25,978 nucleotides of DNA from a virus, in the IMG/VR virus record IMGVR_UViG_3300025282_000212, positions 1 through 25,978 of that record; one strand, 5' to 3'. Below the pieces are notes generated by a model. It was given only the letters and a program-made list of their open reading frames with translations, was not told the origin of the DNA and made no database searches. Below, one piece after another: positions 1-7,417 of this stretch. How positions within the stretch are numbered: the stretch's first letter is position 1; each line of letters starts with the position of its first letter. Both the position numbers and the translations under genes were made by a program.

Positions 1-1
1 T

Positions 2-292
2 TCACGGTAACAGTCTCCCGAAAAACTTATTCCATTTCCCGTTCGCTGGCGTTGTAAACCAAAAGCCTGTCATTCGGTAGAGCCTTACCTGCTCAGGAAA
101 TGTTAAGATTCCCGTCTTGCTTGTCCATTCGTTCCCGAGACAGTAAGGGCAAAACAGAATATTGGTTTCAGAGGTATCGAGTCCCTTCCTGCAAGTCTTA
201 CACCGCAGGACATCAACTCTTGGATTCCCGTCAACGTCAAACCCCAAAGCGTTAAGGTTGATATCCCCATCAGGTGGCACGTTTGGGATCAT
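2..292 (-). CDS. Small zinc-ribbon protein
   Basis: A 96-residue protein of unknown role. Two CxxC pairs (the CKTC and CPYC motifs, about residues 31-34 and 48-51) are spaced like a rubredoxin-type zinc ribbon, so zinc binding is likely. The ATG overlaps the stop of the upstream glycosyltransferase by four bases (ATGA), so translation is probably coupled; no separate strong ribosome binding site is seen. The TGA stop lies at the very edge of the window, so the gene is complete. Its place at the end of the sulfotransferase/glycosyltransferase group suggests an accessory role there, but this is only inferred from position. Confidence 0.75.
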   Translation of the reverse strand: MIPNVPPDGDINLNALGFDVDGNPRVDVLRCKTCRKGLDTSETNILFCPYCLGNEWTSKTGILTFPEQVRLYRMTGFWFTTPANGKWNKFFGRLLP

Positions 293-1461
293 ATAATATT
301 CGATGCCTTGTCTACATGCACCCCCGGCTTCCTGATCGGTAAAAACTTATCGTCCTCGTTTGTCTGGAGTTTCTGGATCTTCACTTCTCTTTCGCCGTTT
401 CCGAGTCCGTATTTGCTTCGCTCAATAGCATCCCTGAAACCTCTGGTAATAACTGGAGCAAATCCGACATGCCCAGCGAAGGAGTCTGAGTCGCAGAAGG
501 TTTTGATGCCCTTCCGTTTTGCACGGTAACACCAATACATATCCTCTGTTCCCCTCTTCGGCATCAAGAAGTACGGCTTCCCTGACTGATACTCCTCGAC
601 AAAATTATGAGTCTCATCGGGGATGTCACCCAGGTAGTGGTCATAACGCTGCTGATCCTCTTCGTTCAAGTTATCCTTGATAAACTTGACGATATTCGTG
701 ACCTCGGTAGGCATCGCATCAGGACCACCAACCTGACCCCTTCGATCATAAAACGATTCGGTCTTGACAAGCATTGCGTGTGTGCCGCCTCCGTCCACCT
801 CGATCAAACCCCGGTCAAGATTGTGGAACGTAGAGAGGTTTCGATATGCCCTGTGGTTGTGGAAATCTCTCCACATTTCCCGGCTCCCGCATTTGGGGCA
901 GACGATCTCATCTTCGTTCGCTGGGCAACCTTCCGGCCCAGCCTCTTCGTCCGGTGCGTCTCCAATCTCTCCCCTCAGCTCCTCCAGGGTTTCGATTGTA
1001 ATGACCTTCTTGTCTTCGTAGGACCACAATATATAGCCGTACCACCCACAATCACATTTATGTGCAACGGAAGTCAAGACCCCAATCTCGTAACCGGGCC
1101 TCCTCATCGGGTACGGTGAGATCACCACATCCTTGTCAAAGTCGATATACCTCAGAAGCAGATCCGGCTCGATTACTGCGTCATCATCCAACCACAAAAC
1201 ATGCGAATAAAACGGTTTGTATTCTGGATGCCCGAGGGGTTTGTCGTTGTCTGCTGGCTTTAAAACGAGTTCCACCATCTGTGTCCTGGCGAAATGAACA
1301 AACGTCCTGCCAATCAAAACACAGTTAAAACTCAATCCCCACTTGGTCCAGTTGACCGCAAGTTCGATGTGGTTGACGTGGACCTCTGATGACAACTCGT
1401 TTGTATAGTTTGGAGTTGCCACAAGGACGTTCGCCGCCTTTGCCTTGTCACTTAGTTCCAT
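289..1461 (-). CDS. GT-A-like glycosyltransferase with inserted zinc ribbon
   Basis: A 390-residue protein. It opens with an NVLVATPNYT strand, and a WLDDDAV motif follows at about residues 90-96. That acidic motif is typical of GT-A glycosyltransferases, where it binds metal and nucleotide-sugar. After it comes an insert with CDC (about 136-138) and CPKC (about 188-191) that looks like a zinc ribbon. The ATG at 1461 is chosen because GGGAGA lies 9 bases upstream; a TTG at 1467 is also possible. The gene overlaps the upstream sulfotransferase by 14 bases. Substrate is unknown: virion, host surface glycan or DNA are all possible. The neighbouring sulfotransferases favour glycan decoration. Confidence 0.7.
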   Translation of the reverse strand: MELSDKAKAANVLVATPNYTNELSSEVHVNHIELAVNWTKWGLSFNCVLIGRTFVHFARTQMVELVLKPADNDKPLGHPEYKPFYSHVLWLDDDAVIEPDLLLRYIDFDKDVVISPYPMRRPGYEIGVLTSVAHKCDCGWYGYILWSYEDKKVITIETLEELRGEIGDAPDEEAGPEGCPANEDEIVCPKCGSREMWRDFHNHRAYRNLSTFHNLDRGLIEVDGGGTHAMLVKTESFYDRRGQVGGPDAMPTEVTNIVKFIKDNLNEEDQQRYDHYLGDIPDETHNFVEEYQSGKPYFLMPKRGTEDMYWCYRAKRKGIKTFCDSDSFAGHVGFAPVITRGFRDAIERSKYGLGNGEREVKIQKLQTNEDDKFLPIRKPGVHVDKASNII

Positions 1462-2146
1462 GTTCAAATATCTCCCGGTTTTCCAGCGGTGTTAAAATAT
1501 CGGTGTAAAGGTTTAAGAGGTGCCGATACTCGTCTGGCACATCCTCGGGTTGATTGTGAATAAATATATCGTGGAATGAATCTGTCTTTTTGTACGTGCA
1601 ACCAGTTGATCCAACAGCAGACTTTATGCCGTTCTGTTCTGGGAAACTTACCCAGTTTACTGGAATGCTGCAAGATAATCCGACAAGATTAATCATGTAC
1701 CGCCACCAGATCTTGGGGCATCTCGACTCGGGGAACGAAACCGACTCGTTCAGCGACTTAACGCACGACCACGGATGCCTGAGTGTGGCACAGACTACAA
1801 AGTCAAGATCCAGCTCCATCCACATCGGCAGGGTAAAACAAAATCCAGGGTCTTTGATGACCCACGGCTCTTTTTTGTCTGACAAGACTTCTTCAACAAA
1901 CGAAGGTGATGGAGTCGACCAGACGTGATCAGGAGGCATCATGGGATGGCCCTCAGAGAATGAGAACGACTGATTATTTTCTTTCAACACCCACGGATCT
2001 TCCCACCTGGGCGGCTCTACCTTCGCATGATATTTTTTAGACTCCTCGAAGGCTCGTCTGCCGGGATCAAATCCATGATTAACAAATACTGATGCCAACC
2101 ATGACGTGCCGCTCCTCGGAACACCTGTCACAATTACGTTACGCAC
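1448..2146 (-). CDS. Sulfotransferase family protein 1
   Basis: A 232-residue protein with both PAPS-binding signatures. The N-terminal 5'-phosphosulfate loop is GVPRSGTSW (residues 8-16). The 3'-phosphate motif is LRHPWSCVKS (about 122-131), with Arg123 and Ser127. A VIKDP motif at about 96-100 is usual in this family. It probably moves sulfate from PAPS to a hydroxyl on a glycan or other small acceptor in the cytoplasm. It starts with GTG behind GGAG and overlaps the second sulfotransferase by 13 bases. At about 230 residues it is at the short end for the family, but both cofactor motifs are present. Acceptor unknown. Confidence 0.85.
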   Translation of the reverse strand: MRNVIVTGVPRSGTSWLASVFVNHGFDPGRRAFEESKKYHAKVEPPRWEDPWVLKENNQSFSFSEGHPMMPPDHVWSTPSPSFVEEVLSDKKEPWVIKDPGFCFTLPMWMELDLDFVVCATLRHPWSCVKSLNESVSFPESRCPKIWWRYMINLVGLSCSIPVNWVSFPEQNGIKSAVGSTGCTYKKTDSFHDIFIHNQPEDVPDEYRHLLNLYTDILTPLENREIFEHGTK

Positions 2147-2817
2147 TTGTTCTCCAGGTATTCATAAAGCCTTGTCAGTTGATGGAACTTCCCCGGCAAA
2201 TCCCTTATCGGTGTCCTTACAAAATTATGATTATAAGACTCCCTCCATTTTATTGGTTCTGGAGAATCCAGTGTCGCCGTCTCCATCCCCAGCAACTGAG
2301 GGAACAGAACCCACCTGAAATCGTCAGGATACAGAGTAGTCCAGGTCAGTAGGGATTGATAGGTCTGCCACCAGATCTTTGCCATGCGATCCGGCCTGAT
2401 AGAGAAGAATGATGACCCCGAAGAAATCACCGATGATGGATGTCTGAGAACAAAGACTGCGCGAAACTTTATTCCTCTCTCGTTCAACACTTTTCGCCAG
2501 AGAGGGTAGAGCAGCGAGACTCCGATAGGATCTTTCAGTACCCACGGATCTGTCTTGTCATCAAAAACCCTGTCAACACCTTCCCGCTGTATTTTGCTGT
2601 CAAAGAACGATTCCGCACGCCTCCTGTCGCAGTCAGCAGTTTCAAACACCTGCGTATTAGCTGCGACAAAAACTGGATCTTCTGTGGCGAGTCTTTGATG
2701 TGTTGATTTTCTGCGGATCTTACTCAGTCTCTGACCGAGGTCTAATCCGCATCGGCTCAACGCATCGGTAATGCAGGAGGTGCCCGACCTCGGGCACCCC
2801 CCCACCATCACGTTCAT
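2134..2817 (-). CDS. Sulfotransferase family protein 2
   Basis: A 227-residue protein with the same layout as its downstream neighbour. The PAPS loop is GGCPRSGTS (residues 6-14), a VLKDP motif lies at about 93-97, and the 3'-phosphate motif is LRHPSSVISS (about 124-133). The pair also share a KIWW segment after the second motif, so they look like an old tandem duplication that has diverged strongly. The start is ATG behind GGGAG. It sits 20 bases downstream of the small head-protein gene, so the pair is probably transcribed with the late structural genes. It may decorate a virion or cell-surface glycan; this is inferred from context. Confidence 0.85.
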   Translation of the reverse strand: MNVMVGGCPRSGTSCITDALSRCGLDLGQRLSKIRRKSTHQRLATEDPVFVAANTQVFETADCDRRRAESFFDSKIQREGVDRVFDDKTDPWVLKDPIGVSLLYPLWRKVLNERGIKFRAVFVLRHPSSVISSGSSFFSIRPDRMAKIWWQTYQSLLTWTTLYPDDFRWVLFPQLLGMETATLDSPEPIKWRESYNHNFVRTPIRDLPGKFHQLTRLYEYLENKCVT

Positions 2818-2837
2818 GCCGTCTCCCGGTTTTGACG

Positions 2838-3299
2838 CTACTGCAAATACAGCTGCACTGTCGAGTTGGTGGCGTTAGGACCATTCTCCAGAGTCCAACC
2901 CACCAGAGCCTCGATGTAGTTAATACCGTGATCGGAGTGTCCCGTCACGGTAGTAACATGTCCCTTGTTGGTGGCGTTGATTGATCCCGCAGCTACCAGT
3001 TTCGAGACATCGAGACTTGCGGACGCCCTGACGAGGTCTGGACCGTAAATCTGCAACCTCCCCGTTGCGCCTGACGCTATCGTAGAGTCTACGACCCCGG
3101 CGCATTTATGACCCCCCAGACCTGCGGTCGTGGAGATCGCGGCATCCACCAGTTCAACCGCATATCCCTGGTCGTCATCGTCTGTGGTAGTTTCCCACTC
3201 CACGACTTTTCCAGGTTCCAGCTCTGCACCTTCGGCGTTCGTTACACCGATGTAGATTTTCGTCGCTTCATTGAAGCCAACGCTCATTTCCTGTGCCAT
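2838..3299 (-). CDS. Putative head decoration or stabilisation protein
   Basis: A 153-residue protein rich in Ala, Gly, Thr and Val, with alternating beta-strand-like segments and almost no cysteine, as in small capsid-decoration or head-fibre proteins. I do not recognise the family with confidence. The start is clear: GGAGG five bases before ATG. It is the second gene after the major capsid gene, a usual place for head decoration or completion proteins. The role is inferred from position and composition. Confidence 0.6.
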   Translation of the reverse strand: MAQEMSVGFNEATKIYIGVTNAEGAELEPGKVVEWETTTDDDDQGYAVELVDAAISTTAGLGGHKCAGVVDSTIASGATGRLQIYGPDLVRASASLDVSKLVAAGSINATNKGHVTTVTGHSDHGINYIEALVGWTLENGPNATNSTVQLYLQ

Positions 3300-3307
3300 A
3301 TTACCTC

Positions 3308-3601
3308 CTACGAACCTGCATAAATGCAGTCGTATCGAAGCGTTCGCACCGTAGGATCATTTGTGGCTATTTTCGCCGTCCCCACGGTTGCTGAATCTGA
3401 AGCGTTGACGTTCAGGTCAACCTCCGCCACAGATAAGCCATCTTCTCCGACAACCTGCACAGAAACCAATCTTGAGGTTGTCGGCAGAAGCGCGAACGCT
3501 GTTGCGCTTGAGGATGCTTCGATGGTGCCCGTGAGTCGCATAAAGCCACCCCGTAGCGGTATTGGCATCCCCGTATCTCTGGTGATATCACCTACGGCCA
3601 T
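3308..3601 (-). CDS. Small structural protein after the major capsid gene
   Basis: A 97-residue protein. It has an N-terminal MAVGDITRDTG segment and a beta-rich body with strands such as RLVSVQVVGEDGL and LRYDCIYAGS. AAGGAGG stands seven bases before the ATG. It lies 12 bases after the major capsid gene and is probably transcribed with it. Length and position fit a head accessory or decoration protein, but no specific family is recognised. Confidence 0.55.
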   Translation of the reverse strand: MAVGDITRDTGMPIPLRGGFMRLTGTIEASSSATAFALLPTTSRLVSVQVVGEDGLSVAEVDLNVNASDSATVGTAKIATNDPTVRTLRYDCIYAGS

Positions 3602-3613
3602 GATGATCCTCCT

Positions 3614-4597
3614 TTAGGTGATACCTGTGAGTTTGAACAACTTTTTCGGTGCATTCGAGACAAGGTTGCCCTTGAACAGCACCTGGGTGACGAGCGCATC
3701 CTGGTTGACAGGCTTCTGGAATCCGCCCTCAGCCATCGCCATATTCCGGTTGCGGTGAACAGCAAGCCAGGAATGGGCAGAGTTCAGACCGAAAGCCGTA
3801 CCCGAAGTCGCATCTGCATCCCACCATGTTCGAGCAGCCTTGTAACGCAAGTCAGACAATCCTGCGTTTACAGAGTTGTCAGCCGTTGAGGAACCCGTGT
3901 ATTGCAAGAACGGGAACATCAACGCCTCGAACGCTTCATGGTTGGTCTGCGTGAATACAATGGCGTCAGGCTTCGAGGACATCCCGCCCTTGCCCTGAGT
4001 CGCGTTGTTATACTGAGTCCTGAGATTCGGCAGCAAATTCGTTGCCGCCGCACCTACTGACGCTTCGTTGGAAGCCCACGCCGTATTCGAGGAGCGGTCA
4101 ATCGTGCCGTACGTCCCAGTGGAGTCGATCTGGAGACCGAGTCCCGTGATACCGGAAGCACCATCTGCGCTAGTCGAAAACAGATCCGTTGACAGCAGGT
4201 TGGCAAGAGAGATCTCTGCCTGAGACGTTTTGCCGTTCAACAGATCAAACAGTTGAGCCTCACCCATGTTTGCCGTTAACTCATCGCCGTTGATGGCGAT
4301 GCTTACGGCATAGAGTTTGTTCGTGAAGAACGCACGGGTAAAACCCGTGCTCTCCGAGGTGTCCAGCACGCCGTATCCCGTATAGGACTGAGCGGTGCTG
4401 TTCAACTCGTGCATGATTGCCACCGAAAGCCTCTCCCCACCCGTTGTGAGTTTGATCCGATCCCCCGACAGATAATAATCCAGTGTCGGAGTTGCGTCTG
4501 CGATATTATCCGCAAACGAACCGGATTCCAGGTAGTTGAAGAGAGTGCTTGTCAATAGTGGCCCATACGACAGGGTCAATGACGTTTCGTTTGCCAC
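3614..4597 (-). CDS. Major capsid protein
   Basis: A 327-residue protein following the scaffold gene in the usual portal-scaffold-capsid order. The sequence is typical of a phage capsid subunit: few charged runs, abundant Ala/Ser/Thr/Gly, long beta-rich stretches, an N-terminal arm, and a basic-hydrophobic end (APKKLFKLTG). The start is GTG behind GAGAGGATAA, two bases after the scaffold stop region. It should form the icosahedral shell with the HK97 fold. Assignment rests on order, length and composition rather than one diagnostic motif; a capsid-like match is expected in profile searches. Confidence 0.8.
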   Translation of the reverse strand: MANETSLTLSYGPLLTSTLFNYLESGSFADNIADATPTLDYYLSGDRIKLTTGGERLSVAIMHELNSTAQSYTGYGVLDTSESTGFTRAFFTNKLYAVSIAINGDELTANMGEAQLFDLLNGKTSQAEISLANLLSTDLFSTSADGASGITGLGLQIDSTGTYGTIDRSSNTAWASNEASVGAAATNLLPNLRTQYNNATQGKGGMSSKPDAIVFTQTNHEAFEALMFPFLQYTGSSTADNSVNAGLSDLRYKAARTWWDADATSGTAFGLNSAHSWLAVHRNRNMAMAEGGFQKPVNQDALVTQVLFKGNLVSNAPKKLFKLTGIT

Positions 4598-4601
4598 TTA
4601 G

Positions 4602-5537
4602 TTATCCTCTCTGATTTCGAGACTGCTGCTGCTTCGCCAACTGGAATGCCCTCGCCATGACGTTGTCCCTCTTATCTGCGGGAGTGCCTTTCTCTCCCCT
4701 CAGACTGACAGACGTTGCCACTGACGCACCTGGACCCTCCGTCTGAGCACGTTGCAGGTTTTTGATTCTCAACGTCTCATCTGTTTCACCCAGACTCGCC
4801 TTTAAGTCCGACACCTGTTTTTTCAAGGCATCGTACGTTCCAATCTTCATCAGATCGTTATAGGTAAGTTTTGGAGGTGGCTTGCCGTCAATCGACAGTC
4901 GATTGTAAATCGGTGTCATCATCGACTTGGCGTCTTTGGACAAGATGATCCCACCCACGGAATCGAGCTGGCCCAGAGACTCACCGAAAACCTCTACCGC
5001 CTTGACATTCTCCTTCGCTACAAAGTCTACAGCCTCTTGTGCTTTGAGGTCTCCAGACTTAACGAAACCAAGTTCGTCAGCGATCCTGAGAAATAGATGC
5101 TTCTGCTCCGAAGTTACGGCTGCCAAAGGATCATCGGGTTCGTATCCCGAATCCGCAACTGCCTGTTCCCTCAGTGCTGTATTTACGGCGGTATCGACAG
5201 TGTTCTTCAACTGCTCCTCTCCGCGAACCTCTAACTCCCTGACTTGATTAAGGAGGCGAGTATTGTCAGCAAAAATCTTCGCAACCGCCTCTGCTTGGTT
5301 ACTGGGAAGTGCTGCTCTTATGGACTGGAGATCCGTGTGTGGTGTCTCGGTCCCATTGGTTGCCGAGTCCTCACTGCCAGCTGGTGCCACGATCCCATCG
5401 GTTGTCGTGTCCGTGCTGTTGGCCTGTCCGTCCGTCACTCTACCGAGTGTGTTTTGAAGATCTGCCATCAATCCCGCCGCTTGAGCATCATGGATTTCGG
5501 CGACAGGATTGTCGTTATTTAATTTTTCCTCAGCCAT
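4602..5537 (-). CDS. Scaffold-like head assembly protein
   Basis: A 311-residue hydrophilic, acidic protein. It has a low-complexity Thr/Asp/Asn-rich segment (about 35-70), a helical and probably coiled-coil middle, and a basic glutamine-rich tail (about 290-311, containing KQQQSRNQ). This is the usual make-up of a capsid scaffold, with a basic C-terminus that contacts coat protein. It lies directly upstream of the capsid gene. GGGAGA lies seven bases before the ATG. No protease domain is visible, so it is more likely a stand-alone scaffold than a protease-scaffold fusion. Confidence 0.72.
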   Translation of the reverse strand: MAEEKLNNDNPVAEIHDAQAAGLMADLQNTLGRVTDGQANSTDTTTDGIVAPAGSEDSATNGTETPHTDLQSIRAALPSNQAEAVAKIFADNTRLLNQVRELEVRGEEQLKNTVDTAVNTALREQAVADSGYEPDDPLAAVTSEQKHLFLRIADELGFVKSGDLKAQEAVDFVAKENVKAVEVFGESLGQLDSVGGIILSKDAKSMMTPIYNRLSIDGKPPPKLTYNDLMKIGTYDALKKQVSDLKASLGETDETLRIKNLQRAQTEGPGASVATSVSLRGEKGTPADKRDNVMARAFQLAKQQQSRNQRG

Positions 5538-5550
5538 TAGTCTCTCCCGG

Positions 5551-5958
5551 TTAACCTAGTCCCTCAACATCTCTCATCTTATTGGCCTTTTCGACTTCTC
5601 GTTTCTGCTGCTCCCTGGATTGCCACACACTGACTCCCGTTGGTGGCATAGGTTTGATATGGTGAGGTGCGTGCTTGTCAAAGAACCTGCTGCCACCTCG
5701 CTTGTCTCCGGCCTCCTCCAGACCCTCAGCCTTGAGAAATTCCTTGCGGTCCCTACGTGAGGTGATGTCTCCATCCAGGCACTCATCGTAGTAAGGAGCG
5801 AACGGCTGGAAACCGTTTAACGCATCGATTGGGAACTGGTACTCAGCCCAGTATCCACACTCGCTGCACATTTGCAGTTTAAATCGGGCATCATAGGGGA
5901 TCTGGTAATACGTCTCCGTATACCCACAATCCTTGCACTTGTAGTCGTAAGCGGGCAT
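5551..5958 (-). CDS. FmdB-like zinc-ribbon protein
   Basis: A 135-residue protein. Residues 1-40 form an FmdB/CxxC-type zinc ribbon: MPAYDYKCKDCGY, then CSECGYW at about 32-38. The C-terminal part is charged, has no recognised domain, and contains a His/Pro patch (HAPHHIKPMPP). It is placed between the ART-ParB fusion and the scaffold gene. Such ribbons are common as short linker genes in environmental phages. A structural, nucleic-acid-binding or assembly role are all possible. The ribosome binding site is weak (GGGG only). Confidence 0.72.
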   Translation of the reverse strand: MPAYDYKCKDCGYTETYYQIPYDARFKLQMCSECGYWAEYQFPIDALNGFQPFAPYYDECLDGDITSRRDRKEFLKAEGLEEAGDKRGGSRFFDKHAPHHIKPMPPTGVSVWQSREQQKREVEKANKMRDVEGLG

Positions 5959-5974
5959 TATAACCCCAACTCTA

Positions 5975-7417
5975 TTAAAATATCTCTTTCACCACCAAAG
6001 CCGGAAAGGACTTTTTCCCAAGTAAGTACAATGCACCAAGTCTATGTAATCCCTCCAGGACATATGGTCCATCTTCTCTGAAGGCAATAATCAATGGGTC
6101 TATTTCCCCGCTTTCCTGAATTCGCTTTGCCAATGCGTGCGTTCTTTCAATGTCATCAGCGGCATAGAACATTTTTTCTGGGTTCGCATGCCATCCAGAA
6201 AGTGACATTTTTCGTACCCCACCACCTATTTCTTCCATGTCGCTTGCACTTATTGATGATAGGTTGGGAATGTCGTCTGTCACGCGAAGCCCATCCACCA
6301 TCTCTCCAGCCACTATCTCAGGGTCAGCCTTGAGTTTGGCAAGTTCGTCCCCGAATTTTCCGTATTCCTTGAAATCCATCTTCCCCAACTGCTGCAAGAG
6401 TTCATCATCAGAGAGTTGCATCGCCTTGATCGACTCATCTAAAAACTCGACCTTTTCAGGGTCGAACACAATAATGGCATCTCCACCTTCTATTACGTTC
6501 TTGTGAATCACTGCGTCATGGCCTTTGTCCTTGAGTGTTCTTTTCGCAGACTCTGCAAGATCTCTTGCAAAGTCGTCTGCAAGAGATGGATCGTCAAGTC
6601 TGCCCAACTCAGTTACAATATCTCTGTTGATCTCATTCCTTACGGATGCCCCACCTTTTTGGTACTGATTGAAAAGTTTTTCTGCTGCTTCCTCATCAAA
6701 GTTCGCGATGATATCGATGCCATCCTCAAAACCTACGCCTTCTGCCTTTTGGTTAAAAAGGAAGTCCTGGAGTTCAAAATCATCTGCAAACTTCTTTGGG
6801 TTTACCACCCCAAGTTTCGCCGGAATGACTCTGCCAGCACTTTCTCCGAATCCGCGCATCGCAATATTTCCAGCCTTTGATGTTCCTGTTGCAAATTTGC
6901 TGGCGATGTCTGGAGTGAAGGCAAAGGACACACCCAAATAACTGCTCGGATCAGGACCAGATCCCACATCAATAAAATCTGAAGTCTGTTCTGCAAACTC
7001 ATCAAACTGCTGCCTGGGACCACCAACCTCAAAGCCCTCTTTATACTCAAACGGCTCTGGTGTTCTTGTGCCGTGGTAGAAAGTTGTCGGATCTTTTGAG
7101 ATCGGAACATCTTTCGGAACCTTGCCCCTGAGTATCGAAGATACTCCTCCCGCCGCTTTCTTTAGCACTCTTTGCTGCACTGCGAGAGGACCAACAATAT
7201 CGAACATCGCCTCCCCTGGATCTTGAGGCAGAATCATATCCAACAAATCAGCACCCGTGACGTTCGGAGCATATCCAGTGAGTGACTCGATACCATGTGC
7301 CACTCCCTTGCTGATAGGTTCTTCAAAGGGCAGAGGAAATATAGGCACCTGTTTTGCCGCTTCCCTGATCCCGAGAGCATCCAGAACACCCGATGGCTTG
7401 GGTGGGAGCATCATCAT
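5975..7417 (-). CDS. Polyvalent-type protein: ADP-ribosyltransferase-like plus ParB-like domain
   Basis: A 480-residue protein with two recognisable parts. Residues about 111-325 resemble the ADP-ribosyltransferases of phage polyvalent proteins. They have an FYHGT motif (His115), a second strand SYLGVSFAFT (about 159-168) followed by a helix, and a closing GGDAIIVFDPEKVEF segment (about 311-325). Residues about 425-480 look like a ParB/sulfiredoxin-type domain, with IDPLIIA and VLEGLHRLGALYLLG. The gene overlaps the portal stop by four bases, so it is late and translationally coupled. By analogy with T4 Alt, it may enter the host with DNA and modify host proteins. That function is inferred; NAD-binding residues were judged by eye. 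Confidence 0.65.
   Translation of the reverse strand: MMMLPPKPSGVLDALGIREAAKQVPIFPLPFEEPISKGVAHGIESLTGYAPNVTGADLLDMILPQDPGEAMFDIVGPLAVQQRVLKKAAGGVSSILRGKVPKDVPISKDPTTFYHGTRTPEPFEYKEGFEVGGPRQQFDEFAEQTSDFIDVGSGPDPSSYLGVSFAFTPDIASKFATGTSKAGNIAMRGFGESAGRVIPAKLGVVNPKKFADDFELQDFLFNQKAEGVGFEDGIDIIANFDEEAAEKLFNQYQKGGASVRNEINRDIVTELGRLDDPSLADDFARDLAESAKRTLKDKGHDAVIHKNVIEGGDAIIVFDPEKVEFLDESIKAMQLSDDELLQQLGKMDFKEYGKFGDELAKLKADPEIVAGEMVDGLRVTDDIPNLSSISASDMEEIGGGVRKMSLSGWHANPEKMFYAADDIERTHALAKRIQESGEIDPLIIAFREDGPYVLEGLHRLGALYLLGKKSFPALVVKEIF

Noticed and set aside
607-1119. Long plus-strand frame of 170 codons
   Set aside because: Antisense to the glycosyltransferase gene, no ribosome binding site, and the minus frame has clear motifs.
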